Shown here piece by piece: positions 1-7,204 of a stretch of DNA of 7,472 nt. This DNA comes from Nitrospiraceae bacterium (GTDB lineage: Bacteria; Nitrospirota; Thermodesulfovibrionia; Thermodesulfovibrionales; UBA1546), in assembly GCA_003535475.1 (NCBI GenBank), contig DOHC01000302.1, forward strand, positions 8,725-16,196, written 5' to 3'. The stretch's first letter is position 1. Each line of letters opens with the position of its first letter. The notes below the pieces were generated by a model, which was not told the DNA's origin, did no database searches, and was given only the letters and a program-made list of their open reading frames with translations. The position numbers and the translations under genes are program-made.

Positions 1-167
1 TTTCCAAAGAGTAAAGGATAAAAATGAGAGGGCATTACGAGATTCGGGGCGGTAAGACATCCGTAAAGCAGGCCATACAGCTCAAAGATTGAGAGTTTAG
101 CCCCTGCTTGCCTGAGATATTCTGACATTGTTTTGTCGCCACAATATTTATCAGGTAAGATATCCAT
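1..167 (-). CDS. YecA/UPF0149-like protein, N-terminal part (cut by window edge)
   Basis: I translated this by hand from the ATG at 167-165. The frame stays open for 55 codons to the window edge. The visible protein begins MDILPDKYCGDK and contains a stretch ELYGLLYGCLTAPNLVMP (residues 30-47) followed by a PLLFG ending at residue 55. The spacing pattern E-L-x-G-L-L, then a leucine, a proline and a second proline, then a glycine resembles the N-terminal domain of the UPF0149/YecA/YgfB family, for example the AELDGLL segment I recall for E. coli YecA. Full members are about 190-220 residues, and YecA-type members end in a zinc-binding SEC-C motif that lies outside this window. The start sits nine bases after the stop of the restriction-modification gene, with a G-rich ribosome binding site in between, so the two are probably cotranscribed and translationally coupled. 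The family's role is not firmly settled. The reading frame is secure; the family assignment is by pattern only. Confidence 0.6.
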   Translation of the reverse strand, partial: MDILPDKYCGDKTMSEYLRQAGAKLSIFELYGLLYGCLTAPNLVMPSHFYPLLFG

Positions 168-179
168 AAGCCCCCTTTA
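168..179 (-). promoter_or_regulatory. Ribosome binding site of the YecA-like gene, overlapping the upstream stop codon
   Basis: Read on the minus strand, the sequence is TAAAGGGGGCTT followed directly by ATG. The TAA is the stop codon of the restriction-modification gene and its last two A residues begin the purine-rich AAGGGGG tract. A ribosome finishing the upstream gene would therefore end on the Shine-Dalgarno of the next one, which suggests coupled translation. This element also supports choosing the ATG at 167 as the start. Confidence 0.55.
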
Positions 180-3100
180 TAATGGAAAATCAATTATTTC
201 TTTTTCAATCTCAGGATATGCATTATCTATTTTTAACTGAACATCAATTGTCTTTTTTAGGGCAGTTACGACCTTGCAGTAATGCTTTATTTCTTCAAGT
301 GATAACGCTCTACCTTTTCTGTCCTTAAGCCACTTGTCGCAGACCTGATAACCGCCGATCTGATATTCATAGACTTCGGGAGAAATGCCTTCAAAATATT
401 GGCTGCCGTTTATATAAAGTTTCCCTTTTTCATATCTCAGTTTTTCGACTTTATCATTTCCTTTGCCCTGGAATTTAGCAACAGGTGTATCGAGCTCTGA
501 TGGTTTCAAAAGATGCAGTTCAACAAGCCTTTCGCCGTAATCGGACATTTTCCTGAAAAGCTTATAATCGTTTGTGAAGGGAACTCTCGGAAAATCTATC
601 TTCAGGAACTCGGCATATTTTGTCCTGTAGATGTTTGAATAAAGAACTGCATAAATATAATAAAAGATTTCTTCGGGAGACGGCGCTTTCTTATATTCTC
701 TTGTTAATTTTTCAAAGAATGCAGTAGAAAGGTTCGGCTTCTTTACGCCATATTCCGCCTGCGGTTCAAAAAGCAGCATGACGCTGCTTAAGGAACGTTT
801 TTTAGGGTTTTCTTTTTGCCGGTAAAGATAAAGAGGAAAAACATAACCGGTCTCTTTTGTTTTGATCGAAATAAAACACATATCAGTCACATTACTCGTC
901 ACAAACGCATGCAAGAAATTCAATGTTGATAATTGTCTTGTTACGCATACCCCTAAGTTTTCTTCAAATAAATTTTGCATTAAATCCAATCTGTCGCAAC
1001 CTCTATCTATTAAAGCTTGCAGATAACAAATTTGTCTAATATCAAAAGGGCGGTACGCATATTGACGGATATATTCTTTCCAATCTATTTTTTTAACGTT
1101 TTCTCTTGCATTTTTTATTTCCCAATCTCTCGTATCTTTCAAATCTAAGCCTTGTTTTACTAAGTCATCCGGTAAATTACTGGTAAAAGTTCGCATCCTC
1201 TGTTTGACTTCTTCTGGGGTAAAACCAATTAAGAAATGGTCACGATGGGTTTTCACACCACTTGAAGACCTGATAAAAATATCTTGGATTGACCAAAATT
1301 TATTGTATTTACCCTGCTCTGAAAAATCTTTCTGCACAAAAAAGTAATATGGTTCTACTGGCTGAAGCTCAAGCCATTTTGTTGAATCAGTGTCATATTT
1401 CTTAAGATATGCGTATTTTTTCTCTTGAATGCCATAAACATCACGATAAAAGACTTTCCCCAATCCTTTTTGTTTTTTATCCTTGACGAATATTCCGATT
1501 GATACGCCCTGCTGGATGTCAAAGACATTTTCGTCTTTACTTCCGTCCGGGCATTTTTCACCGATGCGACTGTTTCCATGAAGATTGAGAATATAAATCT
1601 CATTAAAGCTTTCAAGAAGACTCTTCCTCATCCCGCGATGAATTAACCCTGAAAGATAGGAGTTGTTTGTAATCATTCCAATAACTCCCTTGCCTGCACT
1701 GTCTATCTTCCAATGTGCAAACCGGATGAACTTTATGTAATCATCAGACAACGGCTGAATATTTTTTTCGTCACGCACATTTTCTTTATATATGCCCATT
1801 TCCTTTTCTATGAACTTTGATTTATTAGCAGAGCTAACGGAATAAGGCGGATTGCCGAGGACGACGAGAATAGGCTGCTCTTTTTTAACCTTACCTGCAA
1901 GATGTGATTCTTCTGAGAGTGAAACCATGCCCGGAAGTTCTGTCTGTGCAAGCTCTTCCATTTCCAAAGTATTAGTGAGGTAAAGTTTAAATCTGTCGTC
2001 TGACTGAAGTTTATAGCCGAGTTCTTCCAACAGGAACGACATTTTCAAATGGCCGATTGCATAAGGAGCCATCATTAGTTCAAAGGCATAGAAGTTTTTG
2101 AGAATGTGTTCTTTGATAAAGCCTGCTTTTTTACCCTCGCCGTATTTTGATGTGAATTCCTCTGCTGCAAGTTTAGCAGCTTCTGCCAAAAAGGTGAGCG
2201 TTCCTGCCGCAGGGTCTAAGACTGTAACAGACTGGCTTGCAAAACCATCCTTCTTATCAAAATATTCTTTCAGGATATTATGCAGAGAACGAACAATGTA
2301 TGAGACTACAGGTTCAGGCGTATAATAAACGCCTCTTTTCTCTCGCATTTTCGGGTCATATTCAGCAAGAAAGGTTTCATAGAAATGGACGACAGGGTCT
2401 TTGCCCTTGTGTTGGTTAAAATATTCGTCAAGTAGCTTATAAACATCGGTCGTAGCCAGAACATCCGAGATATCGTCAATAATCCACTCCATCGGCTTAG
2501 GGAGTTCGCCAAGCGAAATAAATCTGAAGACATCCCTTAAAATGCCGATTGTCTTTGGAATTTTGTCATAAGCAAGTTTTCTGTTAAAGCCGTTTTCTGT
2601 TCTTGTTCTGGCAGCGAATAATCCGTATGTGATGGTCTGCGAATAAAGGTCTGCAAAGTCTTCTTTTGTAAGCCCGCTTATAAGGTGCTCTTTAAAGACT
2701 TTATAAAAACCGAGAATATTCCCCTTGCCCCTTTTCTCTTCTTCTTCCAGTTCTTGAGCGATTACCTCGTCCTTCAAGAACCGCGTTCTTTTTGCAAGCT
2801 CAACGGCAAGGTTTTTGGCGTCATAGACTTTTGGCAAAGAGAATGAAAAGAATTTTTCTAAGAGTTTAAGAAATTCAGTTTCTTTTTCAACAGGAGGTAC
2901 AGTCTTGAGTTTGTGAATAACGTATGGCCTGCCTGCCAAAACTTTGTCAACTAAGACGCCGTTCCGATAAAGCCTGAATTCAAAGAAATTGGTCAATAGT
3001 AAATTAGGAAATATATGCAGATAACGCTTTAACTGACCTGATGCTTCTATCTGGTCTAAATACTCAGTGGTCGGCGCTTTGGCTTCGATGTAGCCGATAA

Positions 3101-3302
3101 TCTGCTGCTTTCCGTCCCAGACTCTAAAATCGGGATTCCCCGCATCAGTTTTTTTGGGAAGGGTTGTAACGTGGACTTGTTTTTTGCCAATGGAGGAAGC
3201 ATAGCTTCTCAGGAGTTCTTCAAGTGAGGAATAGTAACTCTCCTCTCTCGCATCTCCCCTATTTGCGACATCAAATATTCGCTTAAAATAGGTTTTCAGC
3301 AC
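177..3302 (-). CDS. Single-chain type ISP-like (type IIG-architecture) restriction-modification enzyme
   Basis: Predicted to both cut DNA and methylate adenine at N6 within one 1041-residue cytoplasmic protein. The N-terminal 130 residues look like a PD-(D/E)XK nuclease: P57-D58, then E73-A-K75 in GYIEAK, and a Q90-LKR-Y94 motif as in type I-like restriction subunits. The methyltransferase core follows: GVYYTPE at 324-330 (motif X region), DPAAGTLTF at 363-371 (motif I), and NPPY at 484-487 (catalytic motif IV of N6-adenine enzymes). Residues from about 615 onward, including GVKTHRDHF (682-690) and RPFDIRQICY (751-760), match the C-terminal specificity region of type ISP enzymes. True type ISP proteins such as LlaGI are about 1,570 residues and carry a helicase; I see no Walker A motif here, so the organisation is closer to type IIG. 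The start is GTG, preceded by an in-frame TAG two codons upstream; the next in-frame Met is residue 271, too late to keep the nuclease. No Shine-Dalgarno is present. The DNA target cannot be predicted. Confidence 0.9.
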   Translation of the reverse strand: MLKTYFKRIFDVANRGDAREESYYSSLEELLRSYASSIGKKQVHVTTLPKKTDAGNPDFRVWDGKQQIIGYIEAKAPTTEYLDQIEASGQLKRYLHIFPNLLLTNFFEFRLYRNGVLVDKVLAGRPYVIHKLKTVPPVEKETEFLKLLEKFFSFSLPKVYDAKNLAVELAKRTRFLKDEVIAQELEEEEKRGKGNILGFYKVFKEHLISGLTKEDFADLYSQTITYGLFAARTRTENGFNRKLAYDKIPKTIGILRDVFRFISLGELPKPMEWIIDDISDVLATTDVYKLLDEYFNQHKGKDPVVHFYETFLAEYDPKMREKRGVYYTPEPVVSYIVRSLHNILKEYFDKKDGFASQSVTVLDPAAGTLTFLAEAAKLAAEEFTSKYGEGKKAGFIKEHILKNFYAFELMMAPYAIGHLKMSFLLEELGYKLQSDDRFKLYLTNTLEMEELAQTELPGMVSLSEESHLAGKVKKEQPILVVLGNPPYSVSSANKSKFIEKEMGIYKENVRDEKNIQPLSDDYIKFIRFAHWKIDSAGKGVIGMITNNSYLSGLIHRGMRKSLLESFNEIYILNLHGNSRIGEKCPDGSKDENVFDIQQGVSIGIFVKDKKQKGLGKVFYRDVYGIQEKKYAYLKKYDTDSTKWLELQPVEPYYFFVQKDFSEQGKYNKFWSIQDIFIRSSSGVKTHRDHFLIGFTPEEVKQRMRTFTSNLPDDLVKQGLDLKDTRDWEIKNARENVKKIDWKEYIRQYAYRPFDIRQICYLQALIDRGCDRLDLMQNLFEENLGVCVTRQLSTLNFLHAFVTSNVTDMCFISIKTKETGYVFPLYLYRQKENPKKRSLSSVMLLFEPQAEYGVKKPNLSTAFFEKLTREYKKAPSPEEIFYYIYAVLYSNIYRTKYAEFLKIDFPRVPFTNDYKLFRKMSDYGERLVELHLLKPSELDTPVAKFQGKGNDKVEKLRYEKGKLYINGSQYFEGISPEVYEYQIGGYQVCDKWLKDRKGRALSLEEIKHYCKVVTALKKTIDVQLKIDNAYPEIEKEIIDFPL

Positions 3303-3308
3303 ATGCTA

Positions 3309-3337
3309 ATTTTAATCTATTGATGCTGTTCCGTCAA
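3309..3337 (-). promoter_or_regulatory. Sigma-70-type promoter of the restriction-modification gene
   Basis: On the minus strand a -35 box TTGACG (3337-3332, 5 of 6 to consensus) is separated by exactly 17 bp from a -10 box TAAAAT (3314-3309, 5 of 6). A T-rich tract lies just upstream. Counting -10 as positions -12 to -7 puts +1 at 3302, which is the G of the GTG start codon, so the message would have no 5' leader. It lies in the 73-bp gap after the GH57 gene, giving the accessory genes a promoter independent of the eno-ftsB-GH57 unit. Confidence 0.7.
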
Positions 3338-3375
3338 TAAAAAGTTTGGGGCAGGCTAACAGCTATCGGTTAATA

Positions 3376-5550
3376 TCAATACCACATAGTCGCCTCAAAA
3401 TCAGGCGTGGGGACTGTTATGCTTATATTCCCTCTCCAAGGACAGCGCTCTATCTCTTCACCGTCTCTGTAAGCAGTGATAAAGAGGTTGAGTTCATCCT
3501 CAGCTTTGGCTTTTATGTCTTTGAAGGGTATGGCTATTTCCAGTATATCCTGCATCGCCGCTTCAGTTATGTCTTTTATCTTTTCCCATTCTCCATTTTT
3601 CTTTTCAAAAAGTTCGGGGTGTAATAATCCATCTCTGTATGCCACATTGACTCTGAAAGCAAATGGCTTCGCAATATTTATGGAAAATGTTGTACCAGGC
3701 GGAAGGTCATTAAACGATGTCTTCGGGTCTATCCTTAAGAACAATGTGTTCTGGTTAAAACCGTAATAGATGTATGACACAAGACTTTCTGCTTTATGCA
3801 TGCTGCCGCCTGATTTCCCGACTGCAATGTGTGCGCCCTGATACCATTCATAATAGCCCGTAACCATACCGTCTATTTTAGGATTTATGAATCCTCTTAT
3901 TATTATTTCAGGGGAGACTGCCCTGTCTTCTCTGAGCACAGGGACAAAAAGACTTGGCGGCGTCTCTTTCCCAATTACCTTGTATACCTTCATAAGGTTT
4001 AATCTGAAAAGTTCATCGAATTCTTCCTGGGTCTCTGTCTGGTGTTCATCACCATACCACCAGTTCCAGTCACTGCCTTCAGCGACATATATGGACTGCC
4101 ATGCCTCATCAACCGGTTTGTCATGATTAAGTTTTGTAAATGCTTCAAGGTCAGTTCGTGTATCATTCAGATAATCCCATGCGATATTATCTTCCTCGTG
4201 ACCTATCCAGATACTGTAATTTGCATTTATCCATGAACCAGCATAAAGTTTCCCGAGTTTCTCGCCGGAGTCGTGTTTGAGAAACTCTGATACTGTTACA
4301 GCCTTCAATCCCTTTTCATTTGAAAGCCGCTCATAAAGACAGCGCAGGAAATCATGCCCGTCATTTCTGTAATGTTCCCATGCGTTTTCACCGTCTAAGA
4401 TTATCGGAACAATGTATGGCCTGTCGTGAGGAAGTGAGGAACGGATATTCAACAGCCTGTTTATAAGGTCATCCGCTGCATTTTTAGGTTCCCATCCAGA
4501 ATATACAAACCCTATCAGGTCCGAGAGCTTATGATCCCTGAATATTATCGAGACATCAGAAAAACTGTAAGGCCTGTAAAAGCGTGACGGCTCTGTTATG
4601 CTGCCTGAATAATCTCTCAGTCTTATATCAAGCGAATTTGCCAGTATGCCTTCGTCTGTGGCAACCCATTTTATGCCTTCTGCATTAACAGCCCTTATTA
4701 CGTCTTCGCTTACAGAGCCTTCCGACGGCCACATGCCCGCGGGTTTGTACCCGAATGTTTTTTCAAAATACCCTACAGCGTCTTTTATCTGTTTTACCGC
4801 ATCTTCAGGGTTTGAGAATCTTCTCTGCGGCAGCCTGACATGAGGCATAGCGATTTTTGATAAATCCGTATCCCATAAGAGCGGTAGGATAGGGTGGTAG
4901 AATGGAGACGCTGATAATTCTATCTGTCCTTTCGCATTGAGCTCTTTATACTTTGGAATTATTTGTTTCAGAATTTCAAACTGTTTATCTATCAGAAGTT
5001 TTTTTTCATCCTCGGTATATCCTCTGCCTTTTTTTACAAGTTCGCTCAGGAAAGGATCTTTCCTCCTGTACATTGGGTCTATCCAGCTGAGGTTAAACAG
5101 CACCTGAAGGTCAAGAAAGTCGTGTGCGGTAAAATATTTTATTGTCCTTGCTAATTCTACATTTAAAAATCGCACCCCCCTTTTGACAAGCAGTTCGTAA
5201 TATCTCGGGAATGGCCTTATCATGTTGTCCCAGTTTGCGAGGAAGAAGTTCTCAAGCATGAATATTTTGTCGGCATCTGTCAGGTCCTGATGATTTTTCA
5301 TGGTAAGGCTGAGATAGATGTCCGTTGCATTGTTTTCAGTATAATCCCTTAGCTGTTCGAGCAGAGACGGCACAAGGTTAAATGTCTGTTTTATTTCCGG
5401 AAAATCCTCAAGGATTTCAACCATGTCAAGATAGTCTTTTGTGCCGTGAAGCCTCACCCACGGAAGCCTGTATATCCCTGTAAAAGGGTCTTTGTAATAA
5501 GGCTGATGCATGTGCCATAGGAAGGCAATGTAAAGCGGATTACCTGTCAT
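3376..5550 (-). CDS. Glycoside hydrolase family 57 alpha-glucan-acting enzyme
   Basis: A retaining GH57 enzyme of 724 residues, probably acting on glycogen, maltodextrin or another alpha-glucan. The five-motif GH57 layout is largely visible: WHMHQPYY at 12-19 (motif 1), GQIELSASPFYHP at 208-220 (motif 2), GMWPSEGSV at 272-280 with E277 as the expected nucleophile (motif 3), and DGENAWEHY at 386-394 with D386 as the expected acid/base (motif 4). A further block near 495-525 (WNWWYGDEH, then FDELFRLNL) is shared with amylopullulanase-like GH57 proteins. Residues of about 550-724 are beta-rich and probably form a C-terminal sandwich domain. There is no signal peptide or membrane segment, so the enzyme should be cytoplasmic and suited to turnover of stored glucan. 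The ATG lies inside the end of ftsB (11-nt overlap) and lacks a clear Shine-Dalgarno, suggesting coupled translation. Whether it is an amylase, amylopullulanase or glucanotransferase cannot be decided here. Confidence 0.9.
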   Translation of the reverse strand: MTGNPLYIAFLWHMHQPYYKDPFTGIYRLPWVRLHGTKDYLDMVEILEDFPEIKQTFNLVPSLLEQLRDYTENNATDIYLSLTMKNHQDLTDADKIFMLENFFLANWDNMIRPFPRYYELLVKRGVRFLNVELARTIKYFTAHDFLDLQVLFNLSWIDPMYRRKDPFLSELVKKGRGYTEDEKKLLIDKQFEILKQIIPKYKELNAKGQIELSASPFYHPILPLLWDTDLSKIAMPHVRLPQRRFSNPEDAVKQIKDAVGYFEKTFGYKPAGMWPSEGSVSEDVIRAVNAEGIKWVATDEGILANSLDIRLRDYSGSITEPSRFYRPYSFSDVSIIFRDHKLSDLIGFVYSGWEPKNAADDLINRLLNIRSSLPHDRPYIVPIILDGENAWEHYRNDGHDFLRCLYERLSNEKGLKAVTVSEFLKHDSGEKLGKLYAGSWINANYSIWIGHEEDNIAWDYLNDTRTDLEAFTKLNHDKPVDEAWQSIYVAEGSDWNWWYGDEHQTETQEEFDELFRLNLMKVYKVIGKETPPSLFVPVLREDRAVSPEIIIRGFINPKIDGMVTGYYEWYQGAHIAVGKSGGSMHKAESLVSYIYYGFNQNTLFLRIDPKTSFNDLPPGTTFSINIAKPFAFRVNVAYRDGLLHPELFEKKNGEWEKIKDITEAAMQDILEIAIPFKDIKAKAEDELNLFITAYRDGEEIERCPWRGNISITVPTPDFEATMWY

Positions 5551-5863
5551 ACTGAAAGATGTATTCGTCAGGTCTTGCTAAGCCGAACTCTTCCCGCGCG
5601 TATTTTTCCGCATAGAACGGATTTTCGTTCAGGGATTTTATCTGGGTTTTAATGCGGGTGTTTTCTTTTCCAAGCTCAGTTATTTCTTTTTTAAGACTCA
5701 GCTTTTTGTTTGAGAGTTCTCTGTATTTCAATAGTCCCGCATCGCCCAGAAGAAGATTGGCTGCAAGATAGATGAAACTCAGTATTATGAGGATAAAGGT
5801 GATAAGCCTCTTTTTTTTAATCTCAGATACAACCTGTTTTCTTAAAAGGTTATCCGAATTCAT
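5540..5863 (-). CDS. ftsB: FtsB/DivIC-family septum formation initiator protein
   Basis: A small bitopic membrane protein of the divisome; family members form a complex with FtsL and FtsQ/DivIB and help activate septal peptidoglycan synthesis. The 107 residues show the standard order: a short basic N-terminus (KKKR at 16-19), a single membrane helix at about 20-39, a coiled-coil segment at about 45-80 rich in K, E, L and N, and the conserved C-terminal signature [18 protein letters not shown] (83-100). The basic flank before the helix predicts an inside N-terminus and an extracytoplasmic coiled coil. The start ATG overlaps the eno stop as ATGA, and upstream there is only a weak purine tract (AAAGAA), so translation is probably coupled to eno. 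The 3' end overlaps the GH57 gene by 11 nt. Eno followed by ftsB is a known pairing in E. coli, which supports the call. FtsB and DivIC are hard to separate by sequence; the symbol is the commoner usage. Confidence 0.9.
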   Translation of the reverse strand: MNSDNLLRKQVVSEIKKKRLITFILIILSFIYLAANLLLGDAGLLKYRELSNKKLSLKKEITELGKENTRIKTQIKSLNENPFYAEKYAREEFGLARPDEYIFQYDR

Positions 5864-7137
5864 TTCTTTAGATTATAGAATGTTTCAACGCCTTTGTATA
5901 TAGCTGAGTCAGCGAGTTCTTCTTCAATCCTGAGCAGCCTGTTGTATTTTGCCACTCTCTCGCTTCGCGCAAGCGAGCCTGTCTTGATAAACCCTGTGTT
6001 GCATGCAACTGTGAGGTCTGCTATTGTGGTGTCCTCGGTCTCGCCTGACCTGTGAGAGACAATAGCTGTATACCCAGCCCTCTTTGCCATTTCTATGGCG
6101 TCAAGGGTCTCAGTCAATGTCCCTATCTGGTTAAGCTTGATAAGGATGGAATTGGCTATTCCATCCTTAATCCCTTTTTTAAGGATTTCCGTATTTGTGA
6201 CAAACACGTCATCTCCTACAAGTTGCACTTTTTTGCCGAGTTTCTTGGTGAGGATTTTCCATCCTGCCCAGTCGTTTTCCGATAAACCATCCTCAATGGA
6301 AAGTATCGGATATTTATCTATGAGGTTTTCATAGTATGAAACCATCTTTTCTGAAGATACATTTCTGCCTTCAAAATTATATCCCTTGCCTGAATAAAAC
6401 TCTGATGCCGCCACATCAAGAGCTATGTAAATATCTTTGCCTGTCTTATAGCCTGACAGTTTTATTGCGTCCATTACGAGAATGATTGCCTCTTCATTGC
6501 CCTTGAGGTCAGGTGCAAATCCGCCTTCATCTCCGACAGAGGTGTTCAGCCTTTTTTTCTTGAGAATACTTTTAAGATTATGAAATACCTCAACGCCTGC
6601 CCTCAGCGCAGAAGCGAAATCCTTAAATCCGGCAGGCATTATCATGAACTCCTGAATGTCAAGATTGTTGTCAGCGTGCGCGCCTCCGTTAAGGATATTC
6701 ATCATCGGAACAGGAAGTTCCTTTGCATTGCATCCGCCGATATATCTGTAAAGCGGCATCCCTGCCTCTTCTGCTGATGCCTTGCATACGGCAAGGGATA
6801 CGCCGAGTATTGCATTTGCGCCAAGCCTGCTTTTATTTTTGGTTCCGTCAATCTCTCTCATCAGATTATCTATGTAAGTCTGGTCGCAGGAATCTATGCC
6901 TCTAAGCTGAGGCGCTATTGCCTTAAGAACATTTCTGACAGCATTCGTGACGCCTTTGCCGTGGAATCTTTTGCCGCCGTCTCTGAGTTCAAGCGCTTCT
7001 CTTGTGCCTGTTGATGCTCCTGACGGCACTGCTGCGCTGCCGGATACTCCACTGCTGAGAAACACCTCAACCTCAATTGTTGGATTCCCTCTTGAATCAA
7101 TTATCTCACGCGCATGTACATCTGTAATTAATCCCAT
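5860..7137 (-). CDS. eno: Enolase (phosphopyruvate hydratase)
   Basis: Interconverts 2-phosphoglycerate and phosphoenolpyruvate in glycolysis and gluconeogenesis; cytoplasmic and Mg-dependent. With the start used here the protein is 425 residues, normal for bacterial enolases. Landmarks in order: SRGNPT at 15-20, the mobile SGASTG loop at 39-44, GGAHADN at 151-157, QEF at 162-164, GDEGGFAPD at 202-210 with E204 as catalytic base partner, metal ligands D241 (ALDVA), E282 (SIEDGL) and the GDD at 308-310, K334 in LIKLNQ as catalytic lysine, SHRSGETED at 361-369, and K385 in IKTGS. No key residue is missing. An in-frame ATG 15 codons upstream (7182) would add a non-conserved hydrophobic leader; I reject it because GGGAGG lies five bases before the ATG at 7137 and [12 protein letters not shown] is the usual enolase beginning. 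The gene heads an overlapping set with ftsB and the GH57 gene. Confidence 0.98.
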   Translation of the reverse strand: MGLITDVHAREIIDSRGNPTIEVEVFLSSGVSGSAAVPSGASTGTREALELRDGGKRFHGKGVTNAVRNVLKAIAPQLRGIDSCDQTYIDNLMREIDGTKNKSRLGANAILGVSLAVCKASAEEAGMPLYRYIGGCNAKELPVPMMNILNGGAHADNNLDIQEFMIMPAGFKDFASALRAGVEVFHNLKSILKKKRLNTSVGDEGGFAPDLKGNEEAIILVMDAIKLSGYKTGKDIYIALDVAASEFYSGKGYNFEGRNVSSEKMVSYYENLIDKYPILSIEDGLSENDWAGWKILTKKLGKKVQLVGDDVFVTNTEILKKGIKDGIANSILIKLNQIGTLTETLDAIEMAKRAGYTAIVSHRSGETEDTTIADLTVACNTGFIKTGSLARSERVAKYNRLLRIEEELADSAIYKGVETFYNLKK

Positions 7138-7142
7138 AAATG

Positions 7143-7148
7143 CCTCCC
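7143..7148 (-). promoter_or_regulatory. Shine-Dalgarno of eno
   Basis: The minus strand reads GGGAGG, five bases upstream of the ATG at 7137. It is the strongest ribosome binding site in the window and decides the enolase start against the longer in-frame ATG at 7182. The contrast with the weak or absent sites before ftsB, the GH57 gene and the restriction-modification gene is clear. Confidence 0.8.
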
Positions 7149-7162
7149 GATGAAAATTTAAA

Positions 7163-7190
7163 AGTATAAATTCAAAAAGCAAAATTGCAA
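7163..7190 (-). promoter_or_regulatory. Possible weak promoter upstream of eno
   Basis: On the minus strand TTGCAA (7190-7185, 4 of 6 to the -35 consensus) is followed after 16 bp by TATACT (7168-7163, 5 of 6 to the -10 consensus). Transcription would start near 7156 and leave a leader of about 19 nt that still contains the Shine-Dalgarno. The spacer is very AT-rich, so chance matches are easy, and read-through from the dehydrogenase gene is equally possible. Confidence 0.35.
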
Positions 7191-7204
7191 TTCAAAATTC
7201 AAAT
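7169..7204 (-). repeat. Short iterated TTGAATT motif in an AT-rich spacer
   Basis: The plus strand holds AATTCAAA at 7169-7176, 7189-7196 and 7196-7203 (minus strand TTTGAATT). A small inverted repeat GCAA-AA-TTGC lies between the first two copies at 7179-7188 or thereabouts. The block fills most of the spacer between the dehydrogenase stop and eno. The stem is too short and too AT-rich for me to call a terminator. Confidence 0.45.

Noticed and set aside
1355..1615. Minus-strand 86-codon frame inside the restriction-modification gene, and similar ones at 2306-2533 and 6915-7100
   Set aside because: Each is an alternative frame inside a gene whose own frame carries family motifs; none shows an independent ribosome binding site or domain that I could identify.
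3303..3375. Rho-independent terminator after the GH57 gene, suggested by a T-run (CTTTTT) on the minus strand
   Set aside because: The bases before the T-run (GCCTGCCCCAAA) have no matching arm; the best nearby inverted repeats are only 3-4 bp. The T-run is better read as AT-rich DNA just upstream of the -35 box.
3346..3624. Plus-strand open frame of 92 codons, and other plus-strand frames between 2098 and 7153
   Set aside because: They lie antisense to clearly conserved genes, have compositions typical of reverse-frame shadows (Ser, Phe and Ile rich) and show no recognisable domain.
7138..7182. A 15-codon N-terminal extension of enolase from the ATG at 7182
   Set aside because: The extension is hydrophobic and unlike enolase N-termini, and the strong GGGAGG lies within it, five bases before the internal ATG at 7137.
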